Shown: positions 18,420 through 26,994 of the stretch, in pieces
Position numbering within the stretch: the stretch's first letter is position 1
Layout: each line of letters opens with the position of its first letter
DNA from: Paenibacillus sp. Root52
Lineage (GTDB): Bacteria; Bacillota; Bacilli; Paenibacillales; Paenibacillaceae
Direction: 5' to 3'
Assembly (NCBI RefSeq): GCF_001426865.1
Contig: NZ_LMFO01000009.1
Coordinates: forward strand, 20,524 to 84,523
Length of the DNA stretch: 64,000 bases
Notes under the pieces: model-generated
Databases searched by the model: none
What the model was told of the DNA's origin: nothing
What the model saw: only the letters and a program-made list of their open reading frames with translations
Position numbers and translations under genes: made by a program

Positions 18420-18689
18420 ATGACAAAGCACCCGGTAGTTGTCCGTTTGAAAACGGGTCTCCATGCCAGACCTGCGGCACTGTTCGTTCAAGAGGCGAAT
18501 AAGTACTCATCTGAAGTGTTCGTCGAGAAGGACGACAAGAAAGTAAATGCAAAAAGTATCATGGGGATCATGAGTCTTGCAATCAGTACAGGTACGGAAA
18601 TCCATATTAGTGCTGAAGGCGCGGACGCCGAACAGGCTGTAAACGCTTTAGTTAGTCTGGTTAGCAAAGAAGAGCTTGAAAACCAATAA
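18420..18689 (+). CDS. crh: HPr-family phosphocarrier, Crh-locus type but retaining His15
   Basis: 89 aa. The sequence around RLKTGLHARPAALFVQEANK and NAKSIMGIMSLAIST is closest to B. subtilis Crh, and the gene sits in the Crh position behind whiA. Yet residue 15 is His, the PTS phosphoacceptor, where Crh has Gln; Ser46, the HPr-kinase target, is present. So it could act both as PTS phosphocarrier and as P-Ser co-repressor of CcpA. Whether a separate ptsH exists elsewhere in the genome decides if this is Crh-like or the main HPr. A terminator follows immediately. Confidence 0.9.
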   Translation: MTKHPVVVRLKTGLHARPAALFVQEANKYSSEVFVEKDDKKVNAKSIMGIMSLAISTGTEIHISAEGADAEQAVNALVSLVSKEELENQ

Positions 18690-18710
18690 GATATGACTGA
18701 ACGAATGAAG

Positions 18711-18733
18711 AAGTCCCGAAAGGGGCTTTTTTG
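18711..18733 (+). terminator. Terminator after the HPr/Crh-like gene
   Basis: AAGTCCC, GAAA tetraloop, GGGGCTT (one G-U) and a T-run, ending near 18732. Confidence 0.85.
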
Positions 18734-18834
18734 CGTTTCAGGGTCAAGCAATGCAACATTTTGGAATTTGCTCCGTCTGTTAAGGTATCAAATCACTTTG
18801 AATTTGAGATGTTAACTACAAGGAGGCTACGATC

Positions 18835-19587
18835 ATGGGTAAAAAATGGATGAGACCGCTCGGTGCGGTACTGGTGGCAAGTACATTATTGGTTGGAGGA
18901 ACAGCTTGGGTTGCTCCAGGGAATTACGCATATGCTGCTGAGGTTCAAGGCGTACAGCAGAACGTAATCAATGTTGTTGGTAAAGGTGAAATTCAGGTGA
19001 AACCGGACATCGCTTATCTATCCATCGGGGTAAATAGTACAGCGGAAACAGCGGCATCAGCTCAAAAAGCAAACGCAGCCAAAATCCAAAAGGTAACTAA
19101 TTTGCTGAAGAATAAGTGGAAAATCAGTGAAAATGACATTCAAACAAGTCAATTCTATGTGCAACCTAACTACACATACAGTGAAAAAGATGGACAGCAA
19201 GTGAAAGGGTACACAGCTCATCACACATTGACAGTAACCTATCGTGAGATGGATAAAATCGGTGAGTTGTTGGATGCAGCTTCCCAAGCTGGCGCGAATA
19301 ACATTGAAAATGTACGGTTTACTGTAGAGAACCCAGAGAACTATGAATCTCAAGTGATTGAGAAGGCTGTAGCTAACGCGGATGTAAAAGCTGGAGCGAT
19401 TGCGAAGGCGGTTAAACGTCAGTTGGGTGCAGTATTATCTGTGAGCCAGCCTGATGCTAACGTGCCTGTATTCTATGCATCGGAGAGTTTGATGTCCAAA
19501 GCTACGGATACCGCAGCGGGTACTGAAATTGAAACCGGTCAGGTTAAAGTAAGTACAACACTGAACATCACATATGAGATGAAGTAA
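18835..19587 (+). CDS. Secreted SIMPL-domain protein (DUF541)
   Basis: 250 aa. Signal peptide with a KKWMR n-region and hydrophobic core, cleavage expected after AYA around residue 33-34. The mature part starts with INVVGKGEIQVKPDIAYLSIGV, the defining SIMPL opening strand, and ends with VKVSTTLNITYEM. Family members are exported beta-rich proteins of poorly known function, some linked to stress or signalling. It is monocistronic, bounded by terminators on both sides. Confidence 0.88.
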   Translation: MGKKWMRPLGAVLVASTLLVGGTAWVAPGNYAYAAEVQGVQQNVINVVGKGEIQVKPDIAYLSIGVNSTAETAASAQKANAAKIQKVTNLLKNKWKISENDIQTSQFYVQPNYTYSEKDGQQVKGYTAHHTLTVTYREMDKIGELLDAASQAGANNIENVRFTVENPENYESQVIEKAVANADVKAGAIAKAVKRQLGAVLSVSQPDANVPVFYASESLMSKATDTAAGTEIETGQVKVSTTLNITYEMK

Positions 19588-19622
19588 GATACGTTGTTCA
19601 TATTTAGATATTTTGTATAAAC

Positions 19623-19666
19623 AAGCGACCACCTGCTCTACGCAGGTGGTCGCTTTGCTTTTTTTT
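19623..19666 (+). terminator. Strong terminator after the SIMPL gene
   Basis: Perfect 14-bp stem AAGCGACCACCTGC / GCAGGTGGTCGCTT (19623-19636, 19642-19655), a 5-nt loop and a T-rich tail. Confidence 0.93.
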
Positions 19667-19792
19667 AATATTGCAGATGAGATCTACATTGTTTTGCCCA
19701 TGATACAGCTTAACGGTTAGTGTGTTGCAAGTGGGCGAAATTCAAGATTTATTTGCGTTCATCGTGAAGTTTTAAGTGGATTGCTAGTGGGC

Positions 19793-21727
19793 CTAGAATC
19801 GATTAGGGTCAAAGACCGGTAGTTGAAGTTTATATGCAAGATAGACCTCCGGATTGTAAGGAATGGCGATGGTTGCTACTCCGTTTTCCAATACATCGGT
19901 TGGTATAGCGGTGGATGTTGCCTCGTATCTATTGAGCATATCCACCGGAATGTCCATTAGCACTTTGCTGTAATCGTTGCTTAATATCTTCACATGGAGC
20001 ATCTCTCCATTATTCTTATAATTCTGCATCCGAATTCTTAACGTGCGATTGTGATTCAACACAACTTCTATATTACGAAATACAGCGCGATCAGGATTGC
20101 TCATCTCATAAGGTTGAGTACCTACAAAAGAAGCAGATTCCCCGGTTACCTGCTTTACTTCTTCCACAGTTGCTCGATAAGCGAGTGGTGCAGGTGTCAT
20201 GGCAGCATCCGTTTTACGTTCCTCATCACTGAATTGTAGCTCGGTATTCATGACATGTTTGCTTGCAATGGATACTTTAAGTCCAAGATCCTTGTTCCAT
20301 TGCCCCAGTGGAAGATAAACCTTACCCCCGACAACCTGTTGCTTGCTTTGACTCACGGCTAGCTTACTGGTTCTGCTATTCCGCTCAAATAACAGGTCTC
20401 CCCCTTGAATTTCATATTTAATATGGAAGGCATTCGTGAACTCCTCTAAAGGAACATAATATAAGCCATTCATGTAGAACGTAGGTTGTCCGTTATAACG
20501 AAGCATGCCTTCACCAGAGGTGATTGCTACAGGTAGTGTCAAAAAGAACATGCCTTCATACGAGAAGGAGTCCCAATAATTCACCCAATCTCTATATTGA
20601 CTATACTCAATCTTAAAGTGTTTTCCTTCCGGAATATAGTAGAAGGAAGGTGGGTATGCCTGTGGGTTAGAGAAATAATAATCGATGACATACAAATCAT
20701 CTGAGGCCCATTGTATTCCTTCCACGCTCGCCCGGTACAAGCTTTCGTAGGATCGAACCTGCTTCAATGTTTTGAGATCATATACAAGCACTTTGCTTGC
20801 CTTAGTTTTCTTGATTCCTACCGAGGGATCAGCGATCAATACCAAATACTTAAGATTAGGCGAGACGAATGTTTTTACATCTCTGACTTCGCCTTTAAAA
20901 AGTGAGGTCGCTTTTCCGCCGCGAATCCCCTCTACAACCGCACGGTAGGTCTGTTCTTTATAAGTGCTGGTCCACTTAATTTTTGTGTCTCCTGCCATAA
21001 ACGTCTTACTGGAGACAGGTTGTTTGGTGTCGTACACAATGTCATTTTTGGTTACTTTCACGGGGCTACCCTTTAATCCGCCGAATAAGAGGGTGAAGCA
21101 ACTGGTGAATTTTGCGTCAGGGCAGTATACACCAAAAGGTGTGGACGAAGTTGAACGATTTGTACTGAATTTAGTATCTGTCACATCTTGGCTCGTAATA
21201 ATGCTGCCATTGGATAAAACTCGTTTGTTATCTACAAGGGAATAGTACTGGGTATCACCGTTATCCGATCTTACGGAGTACAGCCCTTGTTTGGCCCAAA
21301 GTTTGAGCCATTTGTTGGATTTGATCTCTGTGATTTTGCGAAGCTTAATGGAGGCATAGTCATATTCATAAATGACGGCACCTGTGTTCAGGTAGGCTAA
21401 TGTATAAGCCTTCAAACCTTGTGGGGTGTCTACGACAACACCGTCTTGTTGGTTGAATCCGTTAGTCGATGTGAATCGATATGAAGAGGGCTGCAACGAT
21501 GAGTCGGTGAAATCATACTCCTTAACCTTTTTCATACCTGTGTCATAACTAATTACCGTTGTCCGTACAGTGACTTGCTGTTGTCTTTCATCAAATATGT
21601 AGGTTGTGCGGTGTCTTACTTTTTCCTTGCTACCTTCTGTAGCTGCTGCTGAATGTCCAGTCTCGGGATGAATTGTGAGCAATAGGGAACAGATCAACAA
21701 CAGGGCAATACATTTCCTAATAATCAT
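19793..21727 (-). CDS. Secreted protein with propeller-like repeats and a stalk (copper amine oxidase N-like) domain
   Basis: 644 aa from the ATG at 21727, chosen because GAGGAAAC precedes it; an in-frame ATG nine codons upstream lacks a ribosome binding site. Signal peptide MIIRKCIALLLICSLLL. Residues ~40-390 look like repeated beta-strand blades (VLVYDLKTLKQVRSY, LYVIDYYFSN). Residues ~430-500 hold the stalk-domain pattern (FYMNGLYYVPLEEFTNAF, GGKVYLPLGQW), which in Paenibacillus surface proteins mediates wall or polymer attachment. The C-terminal ~130 residues may be another beta domain. Function unknown. Confidence 0.75.
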   Translation of the reverse strand: MIIRKCIALLLICSLLLTIHPETGHSAAATEGSKEKVRHRTTYIFDERQQQVTVRTTVISYDTGMKKVKEYDFTDSSLQPSSYRFTSTNGFNQQDGVVVDTPQGLKAYTLAYLNTGAVIYEYDYASIKLRKITEIKSNKWLKLWAKQGLYSVRSDNGDTQYYSLVDNKRVLSNGSIITSQDVTDTKFSTNRSTSSTPFGVYCPDAKFTSCFTLLFGGLKGSPVKVTKNDIVYDTKQPVSSKTFMAGDTKIKWTSTYKEQTYRAVVEGIRGGKATSLFKGEVRDVKTFVSPNLKYLVLIADPSVGIKKTKASKVLVYDLKTLKQVRSYESLYRASVEGIQWASDDLYVIDYYFSNPQAYPPSFYYIPEGKHFKIEYSQYRDWVNYWDSFSYEGMFFLTLPVAITSGEGMLRYNGQPTFYMNGLYYVPLEEFTNAFHIKYEIQGGDLLFERNSRTSKLAVSQSKQQVVGGKVYLPLGQWNKDLGLKVSIASKHVMNTELQFSDEERKTDAAMTPAPLAYRATVEEVKQVTGESASFVGTQPYEMSNPDRAVFRNIEVVLNHNRTLRIRMQNYKNNGEMLHVKILSNDYSKVLMDIPVDMLNRYEATSTAIPTDVLENGVATIAIPYNPEVYLAYKLQLPVFDPNRF

Positions 21728-22072
21728 ATAACGTTTCCTCTTTCCTCTTCTCATATTGTCTTTTTTTCAAAAGGTGTGCGGGTTAACCCTAATTCATAAT
21801 ATCGGTGAGTTTACTCATGTTGTTTAATGAATTATTGGATGGGTTGAACGCTGTTTATCGTTCATTTGGTATCTTTTTTGTATATATGTTCGTGACAAAA
21901 CGGTCATTTTCGGTGCAATTTATTTCAAGTTAATCGTCAAGATTGTAACTGGAGCTGTAAACCTTTCCTCAAATGGGTTAATTATAATAAAGAGGTGAGC
22001 GTATGAGGCGTTGTCGTTCAAAATACATACGCAATGAACCCTTAGTGCGAATTTAGAGAGGAGTTTTTATAT
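21728..22072. other. Divergent intergenic region between two stalk-domain genes
   Basis: 345 nt, AT-rich. It holds a perfect 10-bp palindrome GGGTTAACCC (21780-21789), a related GGGTTAA near 21975, a TATAAT (21983-21988) and a possible 17-codon ORF (22003-22056). No larger gene is seen. Confidence 0.55.
22003..22056 (+). other. Possible 17-aa leader ORF ahead of the stalk/DUF3298 gene
   Basis: AGAGGTGA (21991-21998) precedes ATG 22003; the ORF runs 17 codons to TAG 22054-22056, shortly before the next gene's ribosome binding site. The nearest TATAAT would start transcription on top of this ribosome binding site, so translation would need a promoter further upstream. Weak call. Confidence 0.2.
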
Positions 22073-23170
22073 ATGACATCATGGAAGAAATGGACAAGTG
22101 CGTTGCTGGCAGCTGGAATTATTGTAGGTAGCGGAGCAGGGTGGCAGGAAGGTTCGGTTCAAGCAGCTTCTGTCTCATCCAAAGTGACGGCACCTATCGA
22201 AGTAACGCTGAAATCCGCAGGTAAGACGCTGACTCAAAAAGGGCTTCTGCAGGGTGGATCTACATGGGTATCTCTAACTGCGGTCAAAGATGTTGCCGGC
22301 GGAACGTTAACGTATGACGCGAAGAACAAAGAGTATACGCTGGCCGCAGCTAACAATAAGATGAGAATTAGTCTAGCTGATGGATCACCAATGCTTAGAG
22401 TGAATAACTACTATCCGGGCGTTGAGGCGAAGCTGATTCAAGGGCGTTTATACATTCCTTTCTCAGCGATGAGAGATTATCTGGGAGTACAAGGAAGCTG
22501 GAATGGGCAAACGAAGACGTTGACACTTAGTAAAGTGAAGCAGAACAATGTAACGGTAAAAGCAACTACGGTGAAAGTGAATGTGAAAAATGCTGAAGTG
22601 GATATTCAATATCCGCAAGTAAGTGGACTTGGCAATGACAAGGCTGAAGCGGCAATCAATAAAGTGCTGAAGGATGAGGCTGATACATTTGTAGCAGACT
22701 TCAAGAAGCAAGCTGGTGAATATGGAGCTGCCACTGCGGATCGCCCATATGCTTTTGAGAGCACATATGTTGTGACATATAACGAAAATGGCGTGCTGGG
22801 ACTCATTACACAGCGCTATGAGGACTACGCGGGAGCTCATGGCATGACGTTCCGTACAGGACACACATTTGATCTAGCAACGGGCAAAGAACTGACGCTG
22901 AATGACGTGCTTCAAAACAATACAGCGATGCGTGACACGCTTGGCAAAAAAGTAGGAACTCAGCTTAAAGCACGTGGCGGTTACCTGGACGGATATACTG
23001 GTTTGAACAAAGATCAGGACTTCTACGTTACGCCAACAGGTATTGTCGTGTTCTTCCAACTGTATGAGTACACTGCATATGCTGAAGGGTTCCCAGAGTT
23101 CCCATTCACGTACAAAGAAGTGCTTCCTAAAGGTGCAACGCCATTCAGTGGAGTAGCGGCTGAAAAGTAA
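22073..23170 (+). CDS. Secreted stalk-domain protein with DUF4163/DUF3298 (RsiV-like) domain
   Basis: 365 aa. Signal peptide residues 1-32 (VQAAS end). The stalk domain spans ~38-155 (GGSTWVSLTAVKDVAGGTL, GRLYIPFSAMRDYLGV). The C-terminal ~200 residues match the paired DUF4163/DUF3298 architecture (RYEDYAGAHGMTFRTGHTFD, LNDVL, FFQLYEYTAYAEGFPEFP) seen in lysozyme-binding anti-sigma factor RsiV and secreted relatives. There is no membrane anchor or anti-sigma segment here, so it is a free or wall-bound extracellular protein, perhaps lysozyme- or glycan-binding (inference). Confidence 0.82.
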   Translation: MTSWKKWTSALLAAGIIVGSGAGWQEGSVQAASVSSKVTAPIEVTLKSAGKTLTQKGLLQGGSTWVSLTAVKDVAGGTLTYDAKNKEYTLAAANNKMRISLADGSPMLRVNNYYPGVEAKLIQGRLYIPFSAMRDYLGVQGSWNGQTKTLTLSKVKQNNVTVKATTVKVNVKNAEVDIQYPQVSGLGNDKAEAAINKVLKDEADTFVADFKKQAGEYGAATADRPYAFESTYVVTYNENGVLGLITQRYEDYAGAHGMTFRTGHTFDLATGKELTLNDVLQNNTAMRDTLGKKVGTQLKARGGYLDGYTGLNKDQDFYVTPTGIVVFFQLYEYTAYAEGFPEFPFTYKEVLPKGATPFSGVAAEK

Positions 23171-23273
23171 GAGAAGAAACGTTATCATATGTTCAATAAA
23201 TTATTGGATGTATCACGTATAGAACAGAAGCTTAACGACGCGTAGTTGCAGTTGCTATCATCATAAAATCACA

Positions 23274-23308
23274 AAAAAACCCCACCATTCGTAGAATGGT
23301 GGGATTTT
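23274..23308. terminator. Bidirectional terminator between convergent genes
   Basis: Perfect 10-bp stem CCCACCATTC / GAATGGTGGG (23281-23290, 23294-23303) with an A-run before and a T-rich end after, serving the + strand stalk gene and clpP. Confidence 0.9.
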
Positions 23309-23369
23309 ATTAGTTCATAGTTAGAAGCCAAGAAGGCTTCAACTCATGACTTTATAGGTGAGTTCACGA

Positions 23370-23966
23370 TTATACGCCTTCTGAACCTACTCTTTCGATA
23401 ACTTTATCAATGATACCATAATCGGCAGCTTCAGCAGCACTCATGAAGTAGTCACGATCTGTATCTTTCTCGATACGCTCCAGGGGTTGACCGGAACGCT
23501 CGGAGATGATGCGGTTCAATGTGTCACGCATTTTCAGAATGCGACGAGCACGAATTTCGATATCTGTAGCTTGACCTTGTGCTCCACCAAGTGGTTGGTG
23601 AATCATGATCTCACTGTTAGGCAATGCAAATCGTTTACCTTTGGCACCCGCATTAAGCAAGAATGCGCCCATGGAAGCTGCCATACCTACGCAGATTGTA
23701 GATACATCTGGTTTGATGAATTGCATTGTATCGTAAATGGCCATACCGGCTGTGATGGATCCGCCTGGGCTGTTGATGTATAAGTGAATGTCTTTCTCTG
23801 GATCTTCTGCAGCCAAGAATAACATCTGTGCCATAATGGCATTCGCCACAACGTCATTCACGTCGCTGCCAAGGAAGATGATACGATCCTTCAGCAATCT
23901 GGAATAGATGTCATAGGCCCGCTCACCGCGGTTGCTCTGTTCAACGACCATTGGAATATAACTCAC
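23370..23966 (-). CDS. clpP: ATP-dependent Clp protease proteolytic subunit
   Basis: 198 aa; start codon is GTG (23966-23964) with GAGGAGG 8 nt upstream. Catalytic triad visible as Ser98 (GMAASMG), His123 (IMIHQPLGG) and Asp172 (DTDRDYF). Forms the tetradecameric peptidase chamber used by ClpX/ClpC for regulated and stress proteolysis; it is also the enzyme expected to degrade tmRNA-tagged proteins. Transcribed alone from a promoter overlapped by a CtsR box. Confidence 0.98.
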   Translation of the reverse strand: MSYIPMVVEQSNRGERAYDIYSRLLKDRIIFLGSDVNDVVANAIMAQMLFLAAEDPEKDIHLYINSPGGSITAGMAIYDTMQFIKPDVSTICVGMAASMGAFLLNAGAKGKRFALPNSEIMIHQPLGGAQGQATDIEIRARRILKMRDTLNRIISERSGQPLERIEKDTDRDYFMSAAEAADYGIIDKVIERVGSEGV

Positions 23967-24036
23967 GTGAAAAACCTCCTCGGAAATGTAAATGTTAAAT
24001 TGGTGTTTATATTTAAACTGTTACCGTATTACCCAC

Positions 24037-24065
24037 ATCATAAACAATTCCAAACAAAAAGTCAA
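24037..24065 (-). promoter_or_regulatory. SigA promoter of clpP
   Basis: On the minus strand TTGACT (24065-24060), 17-bp spacer, TATGAT (24042-24037). The -35 lies inside the CtsR operator, so bound CtsR would block polymerase. Confidence 0.8.
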
Positions 24066-24076
24066 AGAAAGTCAAA
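24060..24076. promoter_or_regulatory. CtsR operator upstream of clpP
   Basis: AGTCAAAGAAAGTCAAA fits the CtsR heptad direct-repeat consensus RGTCAAANANRGTCAAA at every position. CtsR is the class III heat-shock repressor that controls clpP/clpC in Bacilli. Confidence 0.9.
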
Positions 24077-24145
24077 CTAACTTTGAAAAAAAAGAAACCT
24101 TTCCGGTTTCATTGGTTAAAAGGGTTATGTACTACGAAATAAGAA

Positions 24146-24220
24146 TGGCGCGCCCGCCAAGAATCGAACTTGGATCTCAGGCTTCGGAGGCCTACGTCAT
24201 ATCCATTGGACCACGGGCGC
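24146..24220 (-). tRNA. tRNA-Arg (anticodon CCG)
   Basis: 75 nt with encoded CCA. The acceptor stem GCGCCCG pairs with CGGGCGC, the T-arm is CCAAG-TTCGATT-CTTGG, and the anticodon loop is CTCCGAA with CCG at 24187-24185. It reads CGG codons. No other tRNA is adjacent. Confidence 0.97.
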
Positions 24221-24588
24221 ACATGAATTGTTGGCTACTCTTTCGTAGCACGGATGCTTGCACATCAATGAGCTTCAAATATGTGACAGCATTAATGATT
24301 ATATCTTAAGCGTGGTCGAAATGCAAGCAAATGATCAGCCTCGTGGTTTGGAATACAACGAAAATGATCATGCTGAAGATAAGTGGATAAAGAACGCATT
24401 TAAGTACATGCTATAAGAGGTTTTGCACATGTTGAGCAAGGTAGGGATGGAGCCATATATAGATGATAATTTAGTCTTTCTTCTATATATAGTGTGAAAC
24501 AGATTCAACGCCTACGAGAAGCTCAAGATTGTGAAAATAAGCGCGTACAAGCTTAGAGAAACGTTATGAAATGGGGCATTTGAAACAC
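24221..24588. other. Intergenic region between tRNA-Arg and the cggR promoter
   Basis: About 370 nt without a supported gene. It must hold the tRNA promoter on the minus strand, though I see no strong pair of hexamers. An inverted repeat of ATATATAG/CTATATAT type lies around 24456-24490, of unknown meaning. Confidence 0.5.
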
Positions 24589-24617
24589 TTGCATGTCGCG
24601 TCAGTTTTAGGTAGAAT
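24589..24617 (+). promoter_or_regulatory. Promoter of the cggR-glycolytic operon
   Basis: TTGCAT (24589-24594), 17-bp spacer, TAGAAT (24612-24617). Transcription would start within or just before the CggR operator that follows. Confidence 0.75.
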
Positions 24618-24621
24618 AGAC

Positions 24622-24660
24622 GTGGGACTTAAAAAGTTAACCCGGGACATTTTGAGGCCA
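24622..24660 (+). promoter_or_regulatory. CggR operator (two GGGAC direct repeats, 20-bp period)
   Basis: GGGAC occurs at 24624-24628 and 24644-24648. The 20-bp period equals that between the CGGGAC half-sites of the B. subtilis cggR operator, and the position just downstream of the -10 is also the same. CggR released by fructose-1,6-bisphosphate would derepress the operon (family knowledge). Confidence 0.8.
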
Positions 24661-24702
24661 TGAAAGAGAGCTTGGAACGAGAAGCTTGCGGGAGTGGAAA
24701 GC

Positions 24703-25728
24703 ATGCGAAAGATTTTAGAAGTGCAAAAGCAGCTTCTGCCTGATCTCATGGATATCTTGAAGAAGAGGTATACGATTCTACACCAAATCATGTTATCGGA
24801 TGTGATTGGACGAAGAACGTTAGCTAATTCCATGCAGATGACCGAGCGGGTTCTGAGGGCTGAGACCGATCTATTAAAGGCTCAGGGACTTATTGAAATT
24901 GACAGTACAGGAATGAAGATCAGCGAGGCAGGTCATGATTTGCTGCAGCAGTTAGAGCCCGTTGCCAAAGAGCTGTTCGGATTATCCGAACTGGAAGAGC
25001 GCATCAAGCAAGCCTACGGTCTGCAAAAGGTAGTCGTTGTTCCTGGCGATTCGGACGTATCTCCATTTGCCAAACGGGAACTGGGCAAGGCCGGAGCAAA
25101 GGCTCTTGGCAATATTATGAATGATAACGACGTTGTTGCCGTAACTGGCGGTTCAACAACGGCTGAAGTTGCAGAGCAGCTTAATCCGCCAACACCACTC
25201 AAAGGTGTCTGGTTCGTCCCTGCACGCGGTGGACTAGGAGAAAGCCTCGAAATTCAGGCCAATACGATCGCATCCACGATGGCAAAACGGGTAGGAGCAC
25301 AATACAAACTCCTGCATGTACCGGATTTGCTTAGTGACCATGCCTATGAATCCCTTGTTCAAGATCCGGGTGTCCAGGAGATTCTGCAGCTGATTAGACA
25401 ATCGCGCATCGTTATTCACGGAATCGGTGATGCCGTGGAGATGGCACGGCGACGTAAACTTGCTACAGAGATCGTGGAAGAGCTTCAGGAGCAAGGAGCC
25501 GTATCGGAATCATTCGGTTATTATTTTAATGATCAGGGTAACGTGGTTCACACCATGCTTACACTCGGCATGCGACTTCAAGATATCGAACGAACCGATG
25601 TAGTGATCGGGATTGCGGGTGGCAAAAGCAAAGCGGCTGCCATTCACTCCGTGCTTAGATTCGGCCAGGAAGATATATTGATTATTGATGAGGCTGCTGC
25701 CAAAGTCATCGTTGCCGAACTGGAATAG
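24703..25728 (+). CDS. cggR: Central glycolytic genes regulator CggR (SorC/DeoR family)
   Basis: 341 aa from ATG 24703 with GGAG 8 nt upstream (an in-frame GTG at 24694 overlaps that box). The N-terminal HTH (IGRRTLANSMQMTERVLRAE) and the sugar-binding domain motifs VVVPGDSDVSPFAKRELGKA, AVTGGSTTAEVA, VPARGGLGESLEIQANTI and VHGIGDA align with B. subtilis CggR. It represses the gap operon in the absence of glycolytic flux and senses fructose-1,6-bisphosphate. First gene of the operon, 111 nt before gap. Confidence 0.97.
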   Translation: MRKILEVQKQLLPDLMDILKKRYTILHQIMLSDVIGRRTLANSMQMTERVLRAETDLLKAQGLIEIDSTGMKISEAGHDLLQQLEPVAKELFGLSELEERIKQAYGLQKVVVVPGDSDVSPFAKRELGKAGAKALGNIMNDNDVVAVTGGSTTAEVAEQLNPPTPLKGVWFVPARGGLGESLEIQANTIASTMAKRVGAQYKLLHVPDLLSDHAYESLVQDPGVQEILQLIRQSRIVIHGIGDAVEMARRRKLATEIVEELQEQGAVSESFGYYFNDQGNVVHTMLTLGMRLQDIERTDVVIGIAGGKSKAAAIHSVLRFGQEDILIIDEAAAKVIVAELE

Positions 25729-25765
25729 GAATTTGTTTTCTAGAACACTTCAAATTTGTTGTCTT

Positions 25766-25785
25766 GACGGACTTCACGGTCTGTC
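25766..25785 (+). other. Short stem-loop between cggR and gap
   Basis: GACGGAC / GTCTGTC (25766-25772, 25779-25785; one G-U) with a 6-nt loop. In B. subtilis the cggR-gapA mRNA is cleaved and the gapA part is stable; this hairpin could protect a processed gap 5' end, or the embedded TTGACG could be part of a second promoter. Both ideas are inference. Confidence 0.35.
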
Positions 25786-25839
25786 TTGAATATATAGCTT
25801 CATAAAAAAATTCAATCAAAACTTGGGAGGAACTTACTC

Positions 25840-26847
25840 ATGATTAAAGTAGGTATTAACGGTTTTGGACGTATTGGTCGCTTGGCATTCCGTCGTATTC
25901 AAAATGTAGAGGGCATTGAAGTTGTAGCAATCAACGACTTGACTGATGCTAAAATGCTGGCTCATTTGCTTAAATATGATACAACTCAAGGTCGCTTCGA
26001 TGGCGATGTTGAAGTACATGATGGCTTCTTCAAAGTGAACGGCAAAGAAGTTAAAGTATTGGCTAACCGCAACCCAGAAGAACTTCCTTGGGGAGACCTC
26101 GGTGTAGATATCGTTCTGGAATGTACTGGTTTCTTCACAACTAAAGAAGCTGCTGAGAAACACTTGAAAGGTGGAGCTAAGAAAGTTGTTATCTCCGCAC
26201 CAGCTACTGGCGACATGAAAACCATCGTTTACAACGTAAACCATGAAATCCTCGACGGTACTGAAACTGTAATCTCCGGCGCATCTTGCACAACGAACTG
26301 CCTGGCACCTATGGCAAAAACTTTGCAAGACAAATTCGGAATCGTTCAAGGTTTGATGACTACAATTCACGCTTACACTGGCGACCAAAACACGTTGGAT
26401 GCTCCACACCCTAAAGGTGACTTCCGTCGTGCTCGCGCAGCGGCTGAAAACATCATCCCTAACACAACTGGTGCTGCTAAAGCAATCGGTTTGGTTATCC
26501 CTGAACTGCAAGGTAAATTGGACGGTGCAGCTCAACGTGTACCAGTAGCTACTGGTTCCCTGACTGAGCTTGTAACTGTATTGGGTAAAAAAGTTACTGC
26601 TGAAGAAGTTAACGCAGTAATGAAAGAAGCTTCCGATCCACAAACTTTCGGATACACTGAAGACGAAATCGTATCTTCCGATATCCAAGGTATCACTTTC
26701 GGATCCCTGTTTGATGCAACTCAAACTAAAGTTCTGACTGTTGGCGACCAACAATTGGTTAAAACTGTAGCTTGGTATGACAATGAAATGTCCTACACTG
26801 CACAATTGGTTCGCACTTTGGAGCACTTTGCAAAAATGATTAAGTAA
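25840..26847 (+). CDS. gap: Glyceraldehyde-3-phosphate dehydrogenase, glycolytic (NAD type)
   Basis: 335 aa. N-terminal NGFGRIGR Rossmann motif, Asp33 (INDL) indicating NAD preference, catalytic Cys150 in [12 protein letters not shown], and the C-terminal [11 protein letters not shown]. Converts glyceraldehyde-3-phosphate to 1,3-bisphosphoglycerate. Codon use is strongly biased, marking it as highly expressed. Followed by a hairpin with a weak T-tract. Confidence 0.99.
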   Translation: MIKVGINGFGRIGRLAFRRIQNVEGIEVVAINDLTDAKMLAHLLKYDTTQGRFDGDVEVHDGFFKVNGKEVKVLANRNPEELPWGDLGVDIVLECTGFFTTKEAAEKHLKGGAKKVVISAPATGDMKTIVYNVNHEILDGTETVISGASCTTNCLAPMAKTLQDKFGIVQGLMTTIHAYTGDQNTLDAPHPKGDFRRARAAAENIIPNTTGAAKAIGLVIPELQGKLDGAAQRVPVATGSLTELVTVLGKKVTAEEVNAVMKEASDPQTFGYTEDEIVSSDIQGITFGSLFDATQTKVLTVGDQQLVKTVAWYDNEMSYTAQLVRTLEHFAKMIK

Positions 26848-26862
26848 TATCTGCAATAACAT

Positions 26863-26898
26863 AGAGCGGAAACAGAGTATTGTTTCCGCTCTTTATAT
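26863..26898 (+). terminator. Hairpin between gap and pgk (attenuator or partial terminator)
   Basis: Perfect 12-bp stem AGAGCGGAAACA / TGTTTCCGCTCT (26863-26874, 26881-26892), then TTATATAT. The poor U-tract suggests partial termination or 3'-end protection, which would raise gap mRNA over the downstream genes. Confidence 0.75.
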
Positions 26899-26994
26899 AT
26901 CAACCTTTTGCAAATTTCTCAAAAACACCAGGATTGACAAGGGTTTTTCGCTCTTCATTGGTCCACAAAATACATGGGTGCGGAGGAAATACAG

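Noticed and set aside
24232..24247. Hairpin GCTAC-TCTTTC-GTAGC near tRNA-Arg
   Set aside because: Only 5 bp and on the upstream side of the tRNA; no T-run, no support as a terminator.
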